Made by a program: the position numbers and the translations under genes. 64,000 bases of DNA from CAVVAL01 sp963740215 (GTDB lineage Bacteria > Actinomycetota > Actinomycetes > Mycobacteriales > Cryptosporangiaceae): the NCBI GenBank assembly GCA_963740215.1, contig CAVUDJ010000015.1, positions 1 to 64,000 on the forward strand, given 5' to 3'. The notes beneath the pieces were generated by a model. It was given only the letters and a program-made list of their open reading frames with translations. It was not told the origin of the DNA and did not search any database. This document shows, in pieces, positions 1-9,556 of this stretch (position 1 is its first letter; each line of letters starts with the position of its first letter).

Positions 1-1298
1 GAACCGCTTCGCGTCGATGGACACCCAGCCGTCGCCGCATGAGGAGTCGTAGCCCGCCGTCTGGGTGGACGTGCCCAACGGCTGATCGCCGGCAACGGCC
101 GGGTCCCCGTCCAACCATTGCGGCTGCGCCTCCCAGCGGGTCGCCGTCGAGGCCGGCGTGGTCGCCCAGATCTCCCAGGAACGTGCGGCGCAGGCCCCGG
201 AGTAGAAGTTGTAGAAGTGCGCGCTCGCCGACACGATCTGCTTGCCGACGAACGTCGCCGCCGGCCAATGCACGAACGCCCGCGCCAACCGCGGGGTCGC
301 CTCGGCTGTGGCCCCGAGCCACAGGTCGCCCGTCGTCGACAGGTCCGTGGTGTGCCCTGCATCACCGAGGTGCTGAACGTGGAGGACACCGGCGTCACCA
401 CCGGGTCGATCACCACCGGGAACTCAGTCGCGCTGTCGAGCATCCAGGCCGCGTCAGGCACCAGCGCCAGACCGGCCGGCGTGGTTGCGGCGCGGGCCAC
501 ACCCGGCGCCGCCAGCTTCGGCCGGACCACAGTCGAGCGGCCCGGTTCGCCGGTGGGCTTGGCCGGGCTCGAGTCCCACATCAACGCGGGCGACACCCGA
601 GCGATCATCCGGCCGTCGGAGGCGCGCAGGTTCACCGCGCCATCGGCCTCGATCTGTTGCGACGCAACATTCGCACCCACCAGCGGCAGCGGGATCCGCC
701 CCACCTCGCTGACCGCCGCGCGGGACTTCACCACCAGGAACTGCTCGAAGCCCTCCGGGGTCGCCTCGATCACCAGGTCCACGCCGGGCAGCGCCTCGGC
801 GTAGGTCGCCCTCGGGCCATCCAGCGTCGGCGCCGCAAGCGCGCCCGTCCAGCGCATCGCCACCCGATCCGCGCCCCGACCGACAGCCGCCAGGTCGTGG
901 GTTCCCTCTGCCCCGCCTCCTGTGAGCACCAGGTCATTCGGGTGCGCAGCCGGCACGACATTTCCGCCCGCGACGCGACGCAGGGTCAGATCCAGCGGAA
1001 CCCAGCCCTCGCCACGGCGGACCCGCGCCACCCCCGCGGACACCGTCGCCTCCACCACACCCGACGGCAACGCCCGCGCCTGGACCGTCTCCGACGTCAA
1101 ACCCGCGATCTGGACCGGACCGCCGCACCGCGCCGCCTCCACCAGCGCCGAACCCTCCGACTGCAGCGCACCGACACAATCCGTCGCCAGCGCCGCCGAA
1201 GGCGCCGCCGATGCCGGGATAGCGAGCAGCGGCGCCGCCAGGATCCCCGCCAACCCCACACGAGCTAATCGGGCAACACCGTTACGTTGCGTGGACAT
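1..1298 (-). CDS. Secreted DNRLRE-domain protein, N-terminal part (runs off window)
   Basis: Reading the minus strand from the ATG at 1298 gives a Sec-type signal peptide (MSTQRNGVARLARVGLAG, then an AAPLLAIPASAAPSAA region) followed by a long beta-rich secreted protein. The stretch TYAEALPGVDLVIEATPEG and later FVHWPAATFVGKQIVSASAHF are typical of actinobacterial DNRLRE-domain proteins, which often head Rhs/YD-repeat or polymorphic-toxin-like exoproteins. One indel at about 345-360 shifts the frame (…FSTSVMQG continues as TTDLSTTGDLWLG in the next frame), which is why no single long ORF covers it. The C-terminal region lies beyond base 1, so I cannot say whether a toxin or repeat domain follows. 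Family call is from recognition of the N-terminal region only. Confidence 0.6.
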   Translation of the reverse strand, partial: MSTQRNGVARLARVGLAGILAAPLLAIPASAAPSAALATDCVGALQSEGSALVEAARCGGPVQIAGLTSETVQARALPSGVVEATVSAGVARVRRGEGWVPLDLTLRRVAGGNVVPAAHPNDLVLTGGGAEGTHDLAAVGRGADRVAMRWTGALAAPTLDGPRATYAEALPGVDLVIEATPEGFEQFLVVKSRAAVSEVGRIPLPLVGANVASQQIEADGAVNLRASDGRMIARVSPALMWDSSPAKPTGEPGRSTVVRPKLAAPGVARAATTPAGLALVPDAAWMLDSATEFPVVIDPVVTPVSSTFSTSVMQGTPRTCRRRATCGSGPQPRRPRGWRGRSCIGRRRRSSASRSCRRARTSTTSTPGPAPHVPGRSGRPRRPRRRPAGRRSRNGWTGTRPLPAISRWARPPRRRATTPHAATAGCPSTRSG

Positions 1299-1614
1299 GC
1301 TCACATGCGCCAACTGGTGCCCCCGTTTCAGACCGAACCTGTCAACAACACGCAGCAGGCCTGACCAGCCGCCGGTGCAACTCGGCAGCATAAGTCGCCG
1401 TCTACTCGCGCAAGGAAGCCTTCAAACCCTACGAGGAAACATCCAAACTTGTAAAGCGAATTGGAATCACACCCTACTGACGTGCGCAAACACATCTGAA
1501 CCTCACCACGTGGCCAACATCCACCACGGAAGTCAACGGCCCAACGAAGCTCACGATGCGTAGCGCACCACACCCATACGGATCAATATCGAACACCCCG
1601 GGTACGACAACACC
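1299..1614. other. Spacer without recognisable gene
   Basis: About 300 bases that are less GC-rich than their surroundings. They presumably carry the promoter of the minus-strand DNRLRE gene. Short open frames here have no codon bias or motif I recognise. Confidence 0.4.
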
Positions 1615-1749
1615 GCAGCGCTCGCTGGCTTCCGGTTCTCACCGCAGGCGATCGTCCTGGCAGTACGCTGGTACGTGCGGTTCGGGCTGTCCTACCGGGA
1701 CGTCCGTGAGCTGGCCGAACGCGGCGCGCAGGTCGACCACGTGACAGTT
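1615..1749 (+). pseudogene. IS6-family transposase N-terminal remnant
   Basis: Frame +1 from 1621 reads LAGFRFSPQAIVLAVRWYVR, then FGLSYRDVRELAERGAQVDHVTV. This is the N-terminal helix-turn-helix region of IS6/IS26-type DDE transposases (usual form: FPPEVIxLAVRWYLRYGLSYRDVEELLAERGxxVDHVTVYRW). The similarity ends abruptly after HVTV at about 1749, just before the DUF2750 gene. No DDE catalytic core and no terminal inverted repeat are visible, so this is a dead fragment marking a past insertion. Confidence 0.75.
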
Positions 1750-1787
1750 GGCGGCGGAGATCGGCGCAGTTCGCGGGGTGGGTCGCG

Positions 1788-2138
1788 GTGAGTCAGGCGG
1801 GCGCGCAGACGGCGGTGTTCTTCCGCGACGTAGTACGGACCGGCCGGGTGTGGACGGTGCGTGACGCAGGCGGCATTCCCGCTCCGCGGACCGAATCGGG
1901 GCAGCGGGCGATGCCGTTCTGGTCCAGCGAGGGCCGGGTGCGGCGCATCATCACGAACGTGCCGGCGTACGCGGGGTTCGCGCCGGTCGGCATCGACCTG
2001 GTTGAGTGGCGGGACCGGTGGGTGCCAGGCTACGAACAGGACGGGCTGTTGCTGGGCATCAACTGGAGCGGCCCGCGTGCCACCGGGTGGGACTTGGAGC
2101 CGGCTCACGTTCTCGGACGCCTGGCCGGGGTGACGTGA
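1788..2138 (+). CDS. DUF2750 domain protein
   Basis: A 116-residue protein starting at GTG. It shows the full DUF2750 pattern: an AQxAxFFRxV N-terminus, VWTVRDAGGIPAP, then RAMPFWSSEGRVRRI, VPAYAGFAPVGIDLVEWRDR, and a C-terminal block GINWSGPRATGWDLEP. The function of the family is unknown; members are small cytosolic proteins of about this length. It stands alone between the IS6 remnant and the convergent LuxR gene. The start is chosen from family length; the upstream ribosome site is weak. Confidence 0.85.
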   Translation: MSQAGAQTAVFFRDVVRTGRVWTVRDAGGIPAPRTESGQRAMPFWSSEGRVRRIITNVPAYAGFAPVGIDLVEWRDRWVPGYEQDGLLLGINWSGPRATGWDLEPAHVLGRLAGVT

Positions 2139-2219
2139 TGCGCTACCTGAAAGTTCGTTACTCCCGGAGAAGCCGGTGCTGCTCTACAGCGCTCCTAGGC
2201 TGGCCGTGCGCACAAGGCC

Positions 2220-5129
2220 TCACTGGCGGTCAGATGGTTCCGGCCCGGCATCCAAGTCGGTCAACCGGCGGGCCAGCTGGGCCAGCTCGACGCGACTCGA
2301 CGTCCCGGTCTTGCGCAGCATGTTCGAGATGTGCACGCTCACGGTCTTCTCGCTGACGTAGAGTTCCTTGGCGATCTCGCCGTACGTTCGCCCCGCGACG
2401 ACATAGGCCAAGATCTCCCGTTCCCGGCGGGTTAGGCCGGGCAATGGCCTGGCTGCCTCGCTGTGCGCAACCGAAGCCAGCGACACCCGTGCGGCGCGCG
2501 CAAGCGACTCGATGTCCGCCAGCAGCGGCGCCGCCTCCAGGTCGACGGCCAGCGCGTACGCGCGGCGCAGAGCATCGTCCCGGGTCGGCCGTTCGTGCGC
2601 AGCCTCGGCAGCCCGCCACCACGCGTACGCCTCGTCCCAGCGAAGTTCTCCCTCGGCGCACGCTTCGGCCGCCAGGTTCCACGCGGTGGCCGCGTCCTCG
2701 TCGGCCAGGCTGCGTAGCACCTCGGCGTCGTACAGCGCTTGGAGAGCGCGGACCTGTGATTTGTACATGGTCCCGGGTCCAGGCTCCTCGGGGATGGTTG
2801 GGTATCGACGCTGGATGTCACGCAGCCGGGACACCGCAGGCGCCGGGTCCTCACCGCGGTCGCGGAGCACCTGCGCCTGGTCGGCGGCCGCTCGCGCCGC
2901 GAACGGGAGGAGCCGGTCGGCCTCGTCAGGCAGAAGCCCTTCTCCCTCCACGCCCGCCAGCGCGACCGTGATGGCCAGCTCGGTGTCGCCGACAGCCAGC
3001 GCCAGCTCGGCCCGGACCGCGTCGAAGTTCAGGGCGAGGAACGCGGAGCGCTCGGCGAACAGCTCCTCGGCGCGCGCGAGGTGCGCCGCGGCCTCCCCCA
3101 ACCGGCCTTGCCGTATGGCGAGCTGAGCCGCTCTCAGCCGGGCGTTCGTGTCCGCCAGAGGTCCGGGCGTCGACCCCAGCGCCACCCGCAACCGATCGAC
3201 GCAAGCGCGCCAATCTCCCATCTGGAGGAGCCCGACGGCCTCACACGAGGACAGCCATGCCACATAGGCTGTGCGGCGCACCCAGCGCGACCATCCATTC
3301 GCGGCCCTGCCGCCAAATCCCGCTCACCTGCGGGCTCGCCGTCCCGTCGAGGCAGTTGCCCCACCACAGGGTGGCATGGACGAACGCCCAGAAGTCCCCG
3401 GCCTGCGCGGCCGCTGCCTGCGCCTCCTCCGCTTCCGCCATACCGCCACCGTCCTCCATGAAGGTCCGCGACATGGCTTTCGCCGTCAGCGCGTAGCGAC
3501 AGTGCCTTGGGCGAGTCGGACCGCCGCGCGAGCCGAACCGCCTCCTCGGCCGTCGCGTGCCCCGGACCACGCCGTGCCACAACTCGGCGTGCGCCAGCTC
3601 TCCCATAGCCCACGCGTGGACGGCACTCTCCGGGTGCGTAGGCGCGAGCCGCACCGCCTCCCGTATGTTGGCCAGGCTGGCAAACTCCCGACCGGTGGAG
3701 AGCCGGAGTTCCCTCCGGCGCACGAGCAGTTCGGCGGCCAGCAGCGGCTGCGAGTCGCTGTCGACAAGCGCACGCAGATCCTCGACCGCGGCCAGCTCCT
3801 CTTCGTGCGCGCCAGCCCGCTCCGCCGCCGCGCGAATCCGTTGCAGCAGGTCGATCCGGGAGACGCCGCGTCCGGCACAACATCGCGGAGCTCCAGCGCC
3901 CGGCGCAGCAGCCGAAGCATCTCCGTCGCGCCGCCCGCGTGCCCTGCCGCCTCAGCGCCTCGCAACGCCCACTCGAGGGCCTCCACCGGGTGTCCCGCGC
4001 GGTGGTGGTGATCGGCGAGATCAACCGCCTGCTCGACACCGAGCCGCTCAACCGGGACATCGCCCGAAGCCAACACCGCCGCGAACGCCGCATGCAGGCT
4101 CCGTCGCTCCTCCGGAAGCAGACCCTCCACCAGCACCTCCGCCAGAAGCGGGTGCACGAACCAATACCCACCGTCAGCACCAACCTCCAGGACCGCGCCA
4201 TCGACGGCCTCACGCAACAGCCGAACCAGGTCGCCGGTGATCCCCGTCGCGCGCGCGACCTCACCAAGCTGGTCCGCGCGCTGCGGGTGACCCGCCACGG
4301 CGATCAGCCGGGTCAGCTCGCGCGCCGGCGCCGACAGACCGTGCCAGGCATTGGCCGCGGCGTCCCGCAACTCGGTCGGCAACCCGGCCGGTAGGGACCG
4401 GGCATCCGGTTGCAAGCGCTGGACCAGCAGCGTCGTCATATACGCATTGCCGTGCGTGCGGGCGAACACCGCATCGACCAGGCTCTGATGCGGCGGTCGT
4501 CCCAGCAGCCCGGCCATCTGCGCCGCCGTCGCCACGCGATCCAGCCGGCCGAGCCGGAGCTCGCCAACCCCAGGCAGCCGGCGTACGTCAGCCAGCCACC
4601 GCCGCAGCGGGTGCCCCTCCCCGACCTCGCCGGTACGTACCGTCGTCACGACGGCAAGGCGCCGGCCGGCCAGCCCCGCGATCACGTACATCAGCACATC
4701 GAGCGTGCTCTGGTCAGCCCAGTGCAGATCGTCCACTGCAAGCACCACCGGGCGCGTGCGGCACAGATCGTCGAGCCACGCGTCGAACTCCACCGGGCCG
4801 TCGCCCGCTGCACGGTCACTGGACAGGCGCATCACCGGCACGGGGACGCCGCGGCCCGCGGCCCACTCCCGCAGCGCCGACGTCAGCGGAAGGAACGGGA
4901 CGGCCAACGAGGTCAACGGTAGGCACGGCGCCCACAGGACCTCAGCAACGTCCCCGACCTGCGAGCACGCCTCCCGCACCAGAGCTGTCTTTCCGACCCC
5001 GGCCTCGCCGGACACCAGCAGCGCTCCCGAGTGACCACCGGCAGCCTCACGGGCGAGACCCACCACGCCCGCCACCTCGTCGACGCGCCCGACCGGCCGC
5101 GGGCGACCCAGTTCGGCGCTGACCGCCAC
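2220..5129 (-). CDS. LAL-type LuxR regulator with AAA ATPase domain, frame-broken
   Basis: A MalT-like large regulator of about 970 codons read from GTG at 5129. The N-terminal ATPase has a Walker A (GEAGVGKT, near residue 40) and a Walker B-like AVDDLHWAD. The middle is TPR-like helical repeats. The C-terminus carries a LuxR/GerE helix-turn-helix (LTRREREILAYVVAGRTYGE, then VSEKTVSVHISNMLRK). The reading frame changes at least four times between about 3.25 and 3.95 kb: …ALELRDVVPDAASPG ends one frame, RRRELRLSTGREFASLANIR continues in a second, HATAEEAVRLARRSDSPKAL lies in a third, and the last 350 residues lie in a further frame. All motifs survive, so this is either a recent pseudogene or uncorrected sequence errors. 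Its target is unknown; the neighbours give no clear clue. Confidence 0.75.
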
Positions 5130-5350
5130 CCGGCCAGTCTCCCACTGTGACCGCCCCTGATCGCTACCCGGCAGGCGAAACCTCGCGGCCAACTTCCCGC
5201 TCCCTGGGGGCCGTACAGCGCCGGCCGAGCCGGTAAGCGAACAGGCATAAGGGGCCGAGGCGCCGATCTGAGGGTTGCTCCTCGATGTGGTGCGGGCACC
5301 GCGGGGCGGAGTGTTGGGCACATCGGAGATCACGCCTGAGGAGGCAGCTC

Positions 5351-5662
5351 ATGAAGCACATTTCACGCCACATCGCCAGCGGGCTAGCAACGGCCGGGGC
5401 GGTCGCGTTTCTCCTGGGAACGGCGTCGCTGCCTGCAGCGGCCCAGCCCATCTGCGACTGCGCAAACACCGCGCCGACTACGCCGGGCACCGTCGTGGTC
5501 AAGGAGATCGAAGTGCCCGTCGATGACCGTGGTTCGGAGATCACGCAGATGGGGCTGGCCGCGGCGCTCGGAGCGATGCTCACGGGCGGCACTGCCCTCG
5601 CGCTGCGGCGACGTTCGCAACGCGGCGTTCCACGCACGGCCGCTGGCGCCAGCGCCAGCTAG
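5351..5662 (+). CDS. Small secreted protein with C-terminal membrane anchor
   Basis: A 103-residue protein starting at ATG 5351 behind a strong ribosome site (GAGGAGG 7 nt upstream). An N-terminal signal peptide (MKHISRHIASGLATAGAVAF…LPAAAQP) is followed by a short, Cys-containing mature part (ICDCANTAPTTPG). A C-terminal hydrophobic segment, MGLAAALGAMLTGGTALALR, ends in an Arg-rich tail. This resembles a small cell-surface protein with an LPxTG-like sorting layout but no recognisable sortase motif. I do not recognise the family. It is transcribed divergently from the LAL regulator and followed by a strong hairpin. Confidence 0.7.
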   Translation: MKHISRHIASGLATAGAVAFLLGTASLPAAAQPICDCANTAPTTPGTVVVKEIEVPVDDRGSEITQMGLAAALGAMLTGGTALALRRRSQRGVPRTAAGASAS

Positions 5663-5675
5663 CCACCGCCCAATT

Positions 5676-5716
5676 CGGATGGGATCCGCGAGTCACACGC
5701 CCGCGGATCCCATCCG
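5676..5716 (+). terminator. Perfect 15-bp hairpin, probable terminator
   Basis: CGGATGGGATCCGCG at 5676-5690 pairs perfectly with CGCGGATCCCATCCG at 5702-5716 around an 11-nt loop. It lies 14 nt after the stop codon of the small secreted protein. There is no long T run, as is common for actinomycete terminators. Confidence 0.75.
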
Positions 5717-5833
5717 AAACCACGCAGGCTGATTGCAAGAGATCTGCGCTCGTCTCCGGCGGGACGCCAACTGTGACGCATCAGCCTGAGGCCCCGCCCA
5801 TGTGCCGCGTCTCGCAAGAGATGCCCGAATCAA

Positions 5834-5908
5834 CGGCGTGAACTGTCGGGGAAATGGCTGCATCGGCCGTCCGGTTTGGGCGCCACTTCCGGAACAGTCC
5901 GGTTCGGG
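5834..5908 (-). repeat. 75-bp structured interspersed repeat, copy 1 (inverted)
   Basis: The reverse complement of 5834-5908 is identical over 75 bp to 50631-50705 and differs at two positions from 25561-25635. The element begins CCCGAACCGG and ends AGTTCACGCCG. It folds as an imperfect hairpin: ACTGTTCCGGAAGTGGCGCC in the left half faces ACTGTCGGGGAAATGGCTGC from the opposite strand, and a smaller stem CCGGA-CTGT-TCCGG lies inside. Here the element abuts a truncated permease-like reading frame. Confidence 0.85.
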
Positions 5909-6045
5909 GAGGGGAAGCCGCTGAGCTGGGCGCGTACCCGGGCGCTCCGGTCGTCGGCCTTCGTGGTCGTAGTCCTCGGCTCGGCACTACCCGCCGCCCG
6001 CGCCGGCCGGATCGACACGCTACGGGCCATCGCGATGGAGAGAGC
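5909..6045 (+). pseudogene. Possible C-terminal remnant of an FtsX-type permease
   Basis: Directly after repeat copy 1, one plus frame reads SAFVVVVLGSALPAARAGRI and then DTLRAIAMERA. A last membrane helix followed by PARRAARIDxLRAL is the usual C-terminus of MacB/FtsX permeases. The first part of the gene is absent and the frame starts at the repeat boundary. The match is short, so this is a weak call. Confidence 0.35.
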
Positions 6046-6075
6046 GCAGGGTGCCGACTGTCGCTACGGTCGTGC

Positions 6076-7614
6076 ATGGTCTTCGTGCAACGGTCGCCGA
6101 TTGGTGGGATCCGATTCCGTGCGGCAGTTGTTGGGGCGCTGATCGCAGTCGCGGCGACTGGCGTGGGCGTCTGGATTCTGGCCGGTACCGCTGGCGACCT
6201 GAGCCGTCGTCACGTCGTGGTCGGCGGTGTGCCGCTCGACGAGGTCCACCCGGCCGATGCAGCGGCGGGCGAACGCCGACCGGGAGTGGTGGTCGCCCAC
6301 GGCTTCGCCGGTTCGGCGAGGCTGATGGCCCAGTTCGGCGACACTCTGGCGGCGCGGGGCTATGTGGTGGTGCTGCTGGACTTCTCCGGGCACGGCACCA
6401 ACACCCGCCCGCTGCCTGACGGTGCGGCGAGTACCGACGCCTCCGCGGCGGTGCTCGCAGCGTGACCTCGACGTCGCGATGGCCCACCTGCGGGGCTGCC
6501 GGGTGTCGACCCGTCCCGGGTCGCGGTCGTCGGGCACTCGATGGGAGCGACGATTGCCACCAGGTACGCGTTGGCGCACCCCGAGGTGGGGGCCACGGTC
6601 GCGGTGTCGCTGCCGGACTCCTCGCACCTGCCGCCGGATCGCCCGACGCGGTTGCTCCTGCTCGTGGGCGGCGCGGAGTTCGCCGGCATGCGTGCCGCGG
6701 CCGAGCGCGCCATCGAGCAAGGTGGTCCTGGCCGCGCGGCGGTGTTCGTACCCTACGTCGAGCACATCTCCATTCTGTACGCGCCGCGTACCCACCGCGA
6801 GGTCGTCACCTGGCTGGACGACAGCTTCGGCGGACGACCGGCCGACAAACGCCCGATACCGTCGCCGATGCGTCGCCTGAGCGCGGCCGCACTGCTAATG
6901 CTGTCGTTCCTCGTGGGGCTCTACCCCCTCGCGCGGATTCTGCTCGGCGACAGTCCGCCGCGGTGGCCGCGGCTCGCCGCCGCAGGTCGGCCGCATCGTG
7001 GCCGTCGCGGCGGTGGCCGCCGTCGTGGCCATGCTGGTGGCACCGATCGCGCCAACCACCCGCCTGCCGCTGGCGCTGGGCGGCTATATCGTCGGGTTCA
7101 CGAGCACCGCCGGAGCTCGCGATGCTGGGGTATCACCGCTGGCGCGCGGGCACCTTCTCGGCTGCCGCTCCGATCACTCGGCACGGCAGGCTCCGGCTCG
7201 CCGTCGCCGCACCCGTCCTCATCGGCTACGCCGCCATGACGATCGCGGTCCCGCTTCAACTCGGCCTGACCAACGCCGTGCCCGTCGGTGCCCGGTGGTG
7301 GCTACTCGCGGTCGTGTGGGCCGGCTTCGCTGTCCTGGCGTATGCCGCCGAGCTGCGTCGCCGGGGCGAACAGCATCGGTGTCCTGACCGTCTCGGCGGT
7401 GGCGGTGGCCACGATGACCTTCGCGGCGATCGTCGGACTCGCGTCGGGGTTCTTGCTGCTTGTCGTGCCATTGATCGCGGTACTGCTGCTGTGGCAGGCC
7501 ATCTGGAGCGCCGTACTGCACAGATTTTCGGCGCCGGCGTGGCTGATCTCGATCGTGGGATCGCTGCTCGTCGCCTGGCCCATCGCGACCGCATTGCCAG
7601 TTATCGGGTTTTGA
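6076..7614 (+). CDS. Membrane-anchored alpha/beta hydrolase, frame-broken
   Basis: Begins at ATG 6076 with MVFVQRSPIGG and an N-terminal membrane helix (AAVVGALIAVAATGVGVWIL). A dienelactone-hydrolase/BAAT-like alpha/beta domain follows: VVVAHGFAGSARLM, then YVVVLLDFSGHG. The nucleophile elbow is GHSMGA near 6535-6550. After about 290 residues come several membrane helices (LLMLSFLVGLYPLARILL; LRLAVAAPVLIGYAAMTIAV; LISIVGSLLVAWPIATALPV) before the stop at 7614. The frame shifts near 6465-6540, about 6960-7150 and about 7370-7400, so the chain is spread over three frames. A cytoplasmic-membrane esterase or lipase is likely; the substrate is unknown. It converges on the ABC exporter operon. Confidence 0.65.
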
Positions 7615-7640
7615 CACGCCACCACGTCGCAACCTGGGAG

Positions 7641-8861
7641 TCAGCCAGTGGCAAGGGCTTCGGTGGGTGGAAGGCGGGACGCGCGGGTGGCCGGGTAGAG
7701 ACCGGCGATCGCGCCGATGCCCACCGACGCGGCGACACCGCCGGCGATCGCGGTCAGCGGCACGACCGGGGGCCAGCCTTGGGACGTGGCGTAGATGATG
7801 ACGACACTTAGGCCCAGCACGACTCCGGCGAGGCCGCCCATCCCGGACAGCACGACGGCCTCGGTGAGGAACTGCACCAGGATCTGCCGACGTCGGGCGC
7901 CGAGGGCGCGGCGTAGTCCGATTTCCTGGCGGCGTTCCAGCACGGAGATGATCATGGTGTTGGCCACACCGACACCGCCGACGAGCAGGGATACCGCTCC
8001 GAGGCCGATCAGCAGGCTGGTGAAGGTGTCCTTCGCGGCCAGTTGCGCCATGAGCGCGTCCGACGGGCGGCTCACATTGACGGCGCTCGGGTCCTGCGGG
8101 TTGACCGTGCGGGCCAGGACGGCGCGCACGGCGTCCACGGACTCCTCGTGGGACCGGGTGTAGATGCGGGTCGGGTGGCCGTCGAAGCCGAGGCGTTGTG
8201 TGGCCACGTCCCAGCCGACCAGGGCCGAGGCGTTGATCTCCGTGGCGAGCTCGACCGGTTCCAGGACGCCGATCACGGTGAACCATTGGCCGGAGATGAA
8301 GACCTGGTGTCCCGGGCGGTCGATGCCGAGCCGCTTCGCAGTGGTCGAGCCGAGTACGACGGTCGGGTACCGGCCTGTGGGCTGGCTCAGCCAGGTACCG
8401 CTGGCCAGGCTCCCACCCAGGGTCTGCAGCAGGTCCAGCCGGGCTGCCACGACGGCGATGCCCTGGGTCTCGCGCGGGTCTATCTTGTCGGTGCGTCTGA
8501 CGGTCGCACCCGTGACATCGCCGGTGGCGGTCGCGGATTGGACCGGGCCGATCCGCGTGACCATGCCAACAGACTCGTCCGGCAGTGCGGATTCGTTGCC
8601 GAGCAGGTCGTGGCCCGGCGAGACGGTCAGCAGGTTGGTGCCGAGGCGGGCGATCTTGTCGTGCAACCGAGCCTGGCTGGCGGCGCCGAGACCCAGCACC
8701 GCGACCATCGCGGCGATCCCGATCGCGATACCGAGCGCGGACAGTACCGCTCGCAGCGGCCGACCGCGGACGCCGAGCACCCCGAGGCCGATCACGTCGG
8801 CCGCGCCGAGCCGGGCGGTACGCGGCAGCGGTGGAGCGAGGGTGGGGAGCCTGTCGTTCAC
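7641..8861 (-). CDS. MacB/FtsX-type ABC transporter permease
   Basis: A 406-residue permease. It has a cytosolic N-terminus, a first membrane helix (GRPLRAVLSALGIAIGIAAM), a large extracytoplasmic MacB-PCD domain of about 230 residues, and a C-terminal FtsX core of three helices with the conserved ERRQEIGLRRALGARRRQI loop and a final YPATRASRLPPTEAL tail. It works as a homodimer with the ATPase encoded immediately upstream (ATGA-type overlap at 8858-8861). With the adaptor and lipoprotein it makes a MacAB-like system that moves molecules across or out of the membrane, or acts mechanically on the envelope. The substrate cannot be told from sequence; antimicrobial or peptide export is usual for the family. 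Confidence 0.9.
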   Translation of the reverse strand: MNDRLPTLAPPLPRTARLGAADVIGLGVLGVRGRPLRAVLSALGIAIGIAAMVAVLGLGAASQARLHDKIARLGTNLLTVSPGHDLLGNESALPDESVGMVTRIGPVQSATATGDVTGATVRRTDKIDPRETQGIAVVAARLDLLQTLGGSLASGTWLSQPTGRYPTVVLGSTTAKRLGIDRPGHQVFISGQWFTVIGVLEPVELATEINASALVGWDVATQRLGFDGHPTRIYTRSHEESVDAVRAVLARTVNPQDPSAVNVSRPSDALMAQLAAKDTFTSLLIGLGAVSLLVGGVGVANTMIISVLERRQEIGLRRALGARRRQILVQFLTEAVVLSGMGGLAGVVLGLSVVIIYATSQGWPPVVPLTAIAGGVAASVGIGAIAGLYPATRASRLPPTEALATG

Positions 8862-9556
8862 GCGATCCTCACCACCGCGCCGCTGTCAGAGCGGATCTCC
8901 CCGTCGAGGATCTCCACCTGGCGGTGGAACGAGCGGGCGACGCCGAGATCGTGGGTGATGACGGTGATGGTGGTGCCCTCGGCGTGCAGTTCGTGCAGCA
9001 GCTCGATGACGGTCTCACCCGACCGCGAGTCCAGCGCACCGGTGGGCTCGTCGGCCAGCACGATGGCCGGCCTGGCGACCAGCGCACGAGCGATCGCGAC
9101 CCGCTGGCGTTCGCCGCCGGAGAGTTCTTGCGGTCGGTGGTTGAGCCGATGGCCGAGGCCGACCCGTTCGAGCGCCTCGCTCGCCTTGCGTAGCCGTGCT
9201 CTGCGGGGAATCCCGTGGTAGTACAGGCCGTTCGCGACGTTCTGCACCGCCGTCATGTGCGTGGTGAGGAAGAACTGCTGGAAGATGAAGCCGATCCAGT
9301 TCGCCCTGACCGCCGAGAGCTGCTGGTCGTTCAGGGTGGCGACGTCGTGGCCGAGGATGCGCACGGTGCCTTCGGTAGGGCGGTCGAGGGTGCCCATCAA
9401 CTGGAGCATGGTGGACTTGCCTGATCCCGACGGGCCGACGATCGCGGTCAGCTCGTCCGGCCAGATCCGCAGCGAGGCGGCGCGCAGGGCCTGGACGCCG
9501 CCGGGGTAGGACTTGGAGACCTGGTCGAGTTCGATGACCGGTGGCGAGGTGCTCAT
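8858..9556 (-). CDS. ABC transporter ATP-binding protein, MacB/LolD type
   Basis: A 232-residue ATPase with Walker A GPSGSGKST (near residue 41), Q-loop in IGFIFQQFF, signature LSGGERQRVAIARAL, Walker B IVLADEPTGALD and H-loop ITHD. Length and the LNDQQLSAVRAN region match the LolD/MacB ATPase group, which pairs with FtsX-type permeases. Its start overlaps the end of the adaptor gene and its end overlaps the permease start, so the three are translationally coupled. Confidence 0.93.
   Translation of the reverse strand: MSTSPPVIELDQVSKSYPGGVQALRAASLRIWPDELTAIVGPSGSGKSTMLQLMGTLDRPTEGTVRILGHDVATLNDQQLSAVRANWIGFIFQQFFLTTHMTAVQNVANGLYYHGIPRRARLRKASEALERVGLGHRLNHRPQELSGGERQRVAIARALVARPAIVLADEPTGALDSRSGETVIELLHELHAEGTTITVITHDLGVARSFHRQVEILDGEIRSDSGAVVRIA

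Noticed and set aside
39..1268. 409-codon plus-strand open frame at the left edge
   Set aside because: Extremely Arg/Pro-rich antisense of the minus-strand secreted protein.
1615..1749. Active IS6 element
   Set aside because: Only the first 45 codons remain; no DDE domain and no terminal inverted repeats.
5834..5908. Conserved peptide read from the 75-bp repeat (for example GCIGRPVWAPLPEQSGSG)
   Set aside because: The frame is open in all three copies only because the DNA is nearly identical; no ribosome site or consistent start is present.
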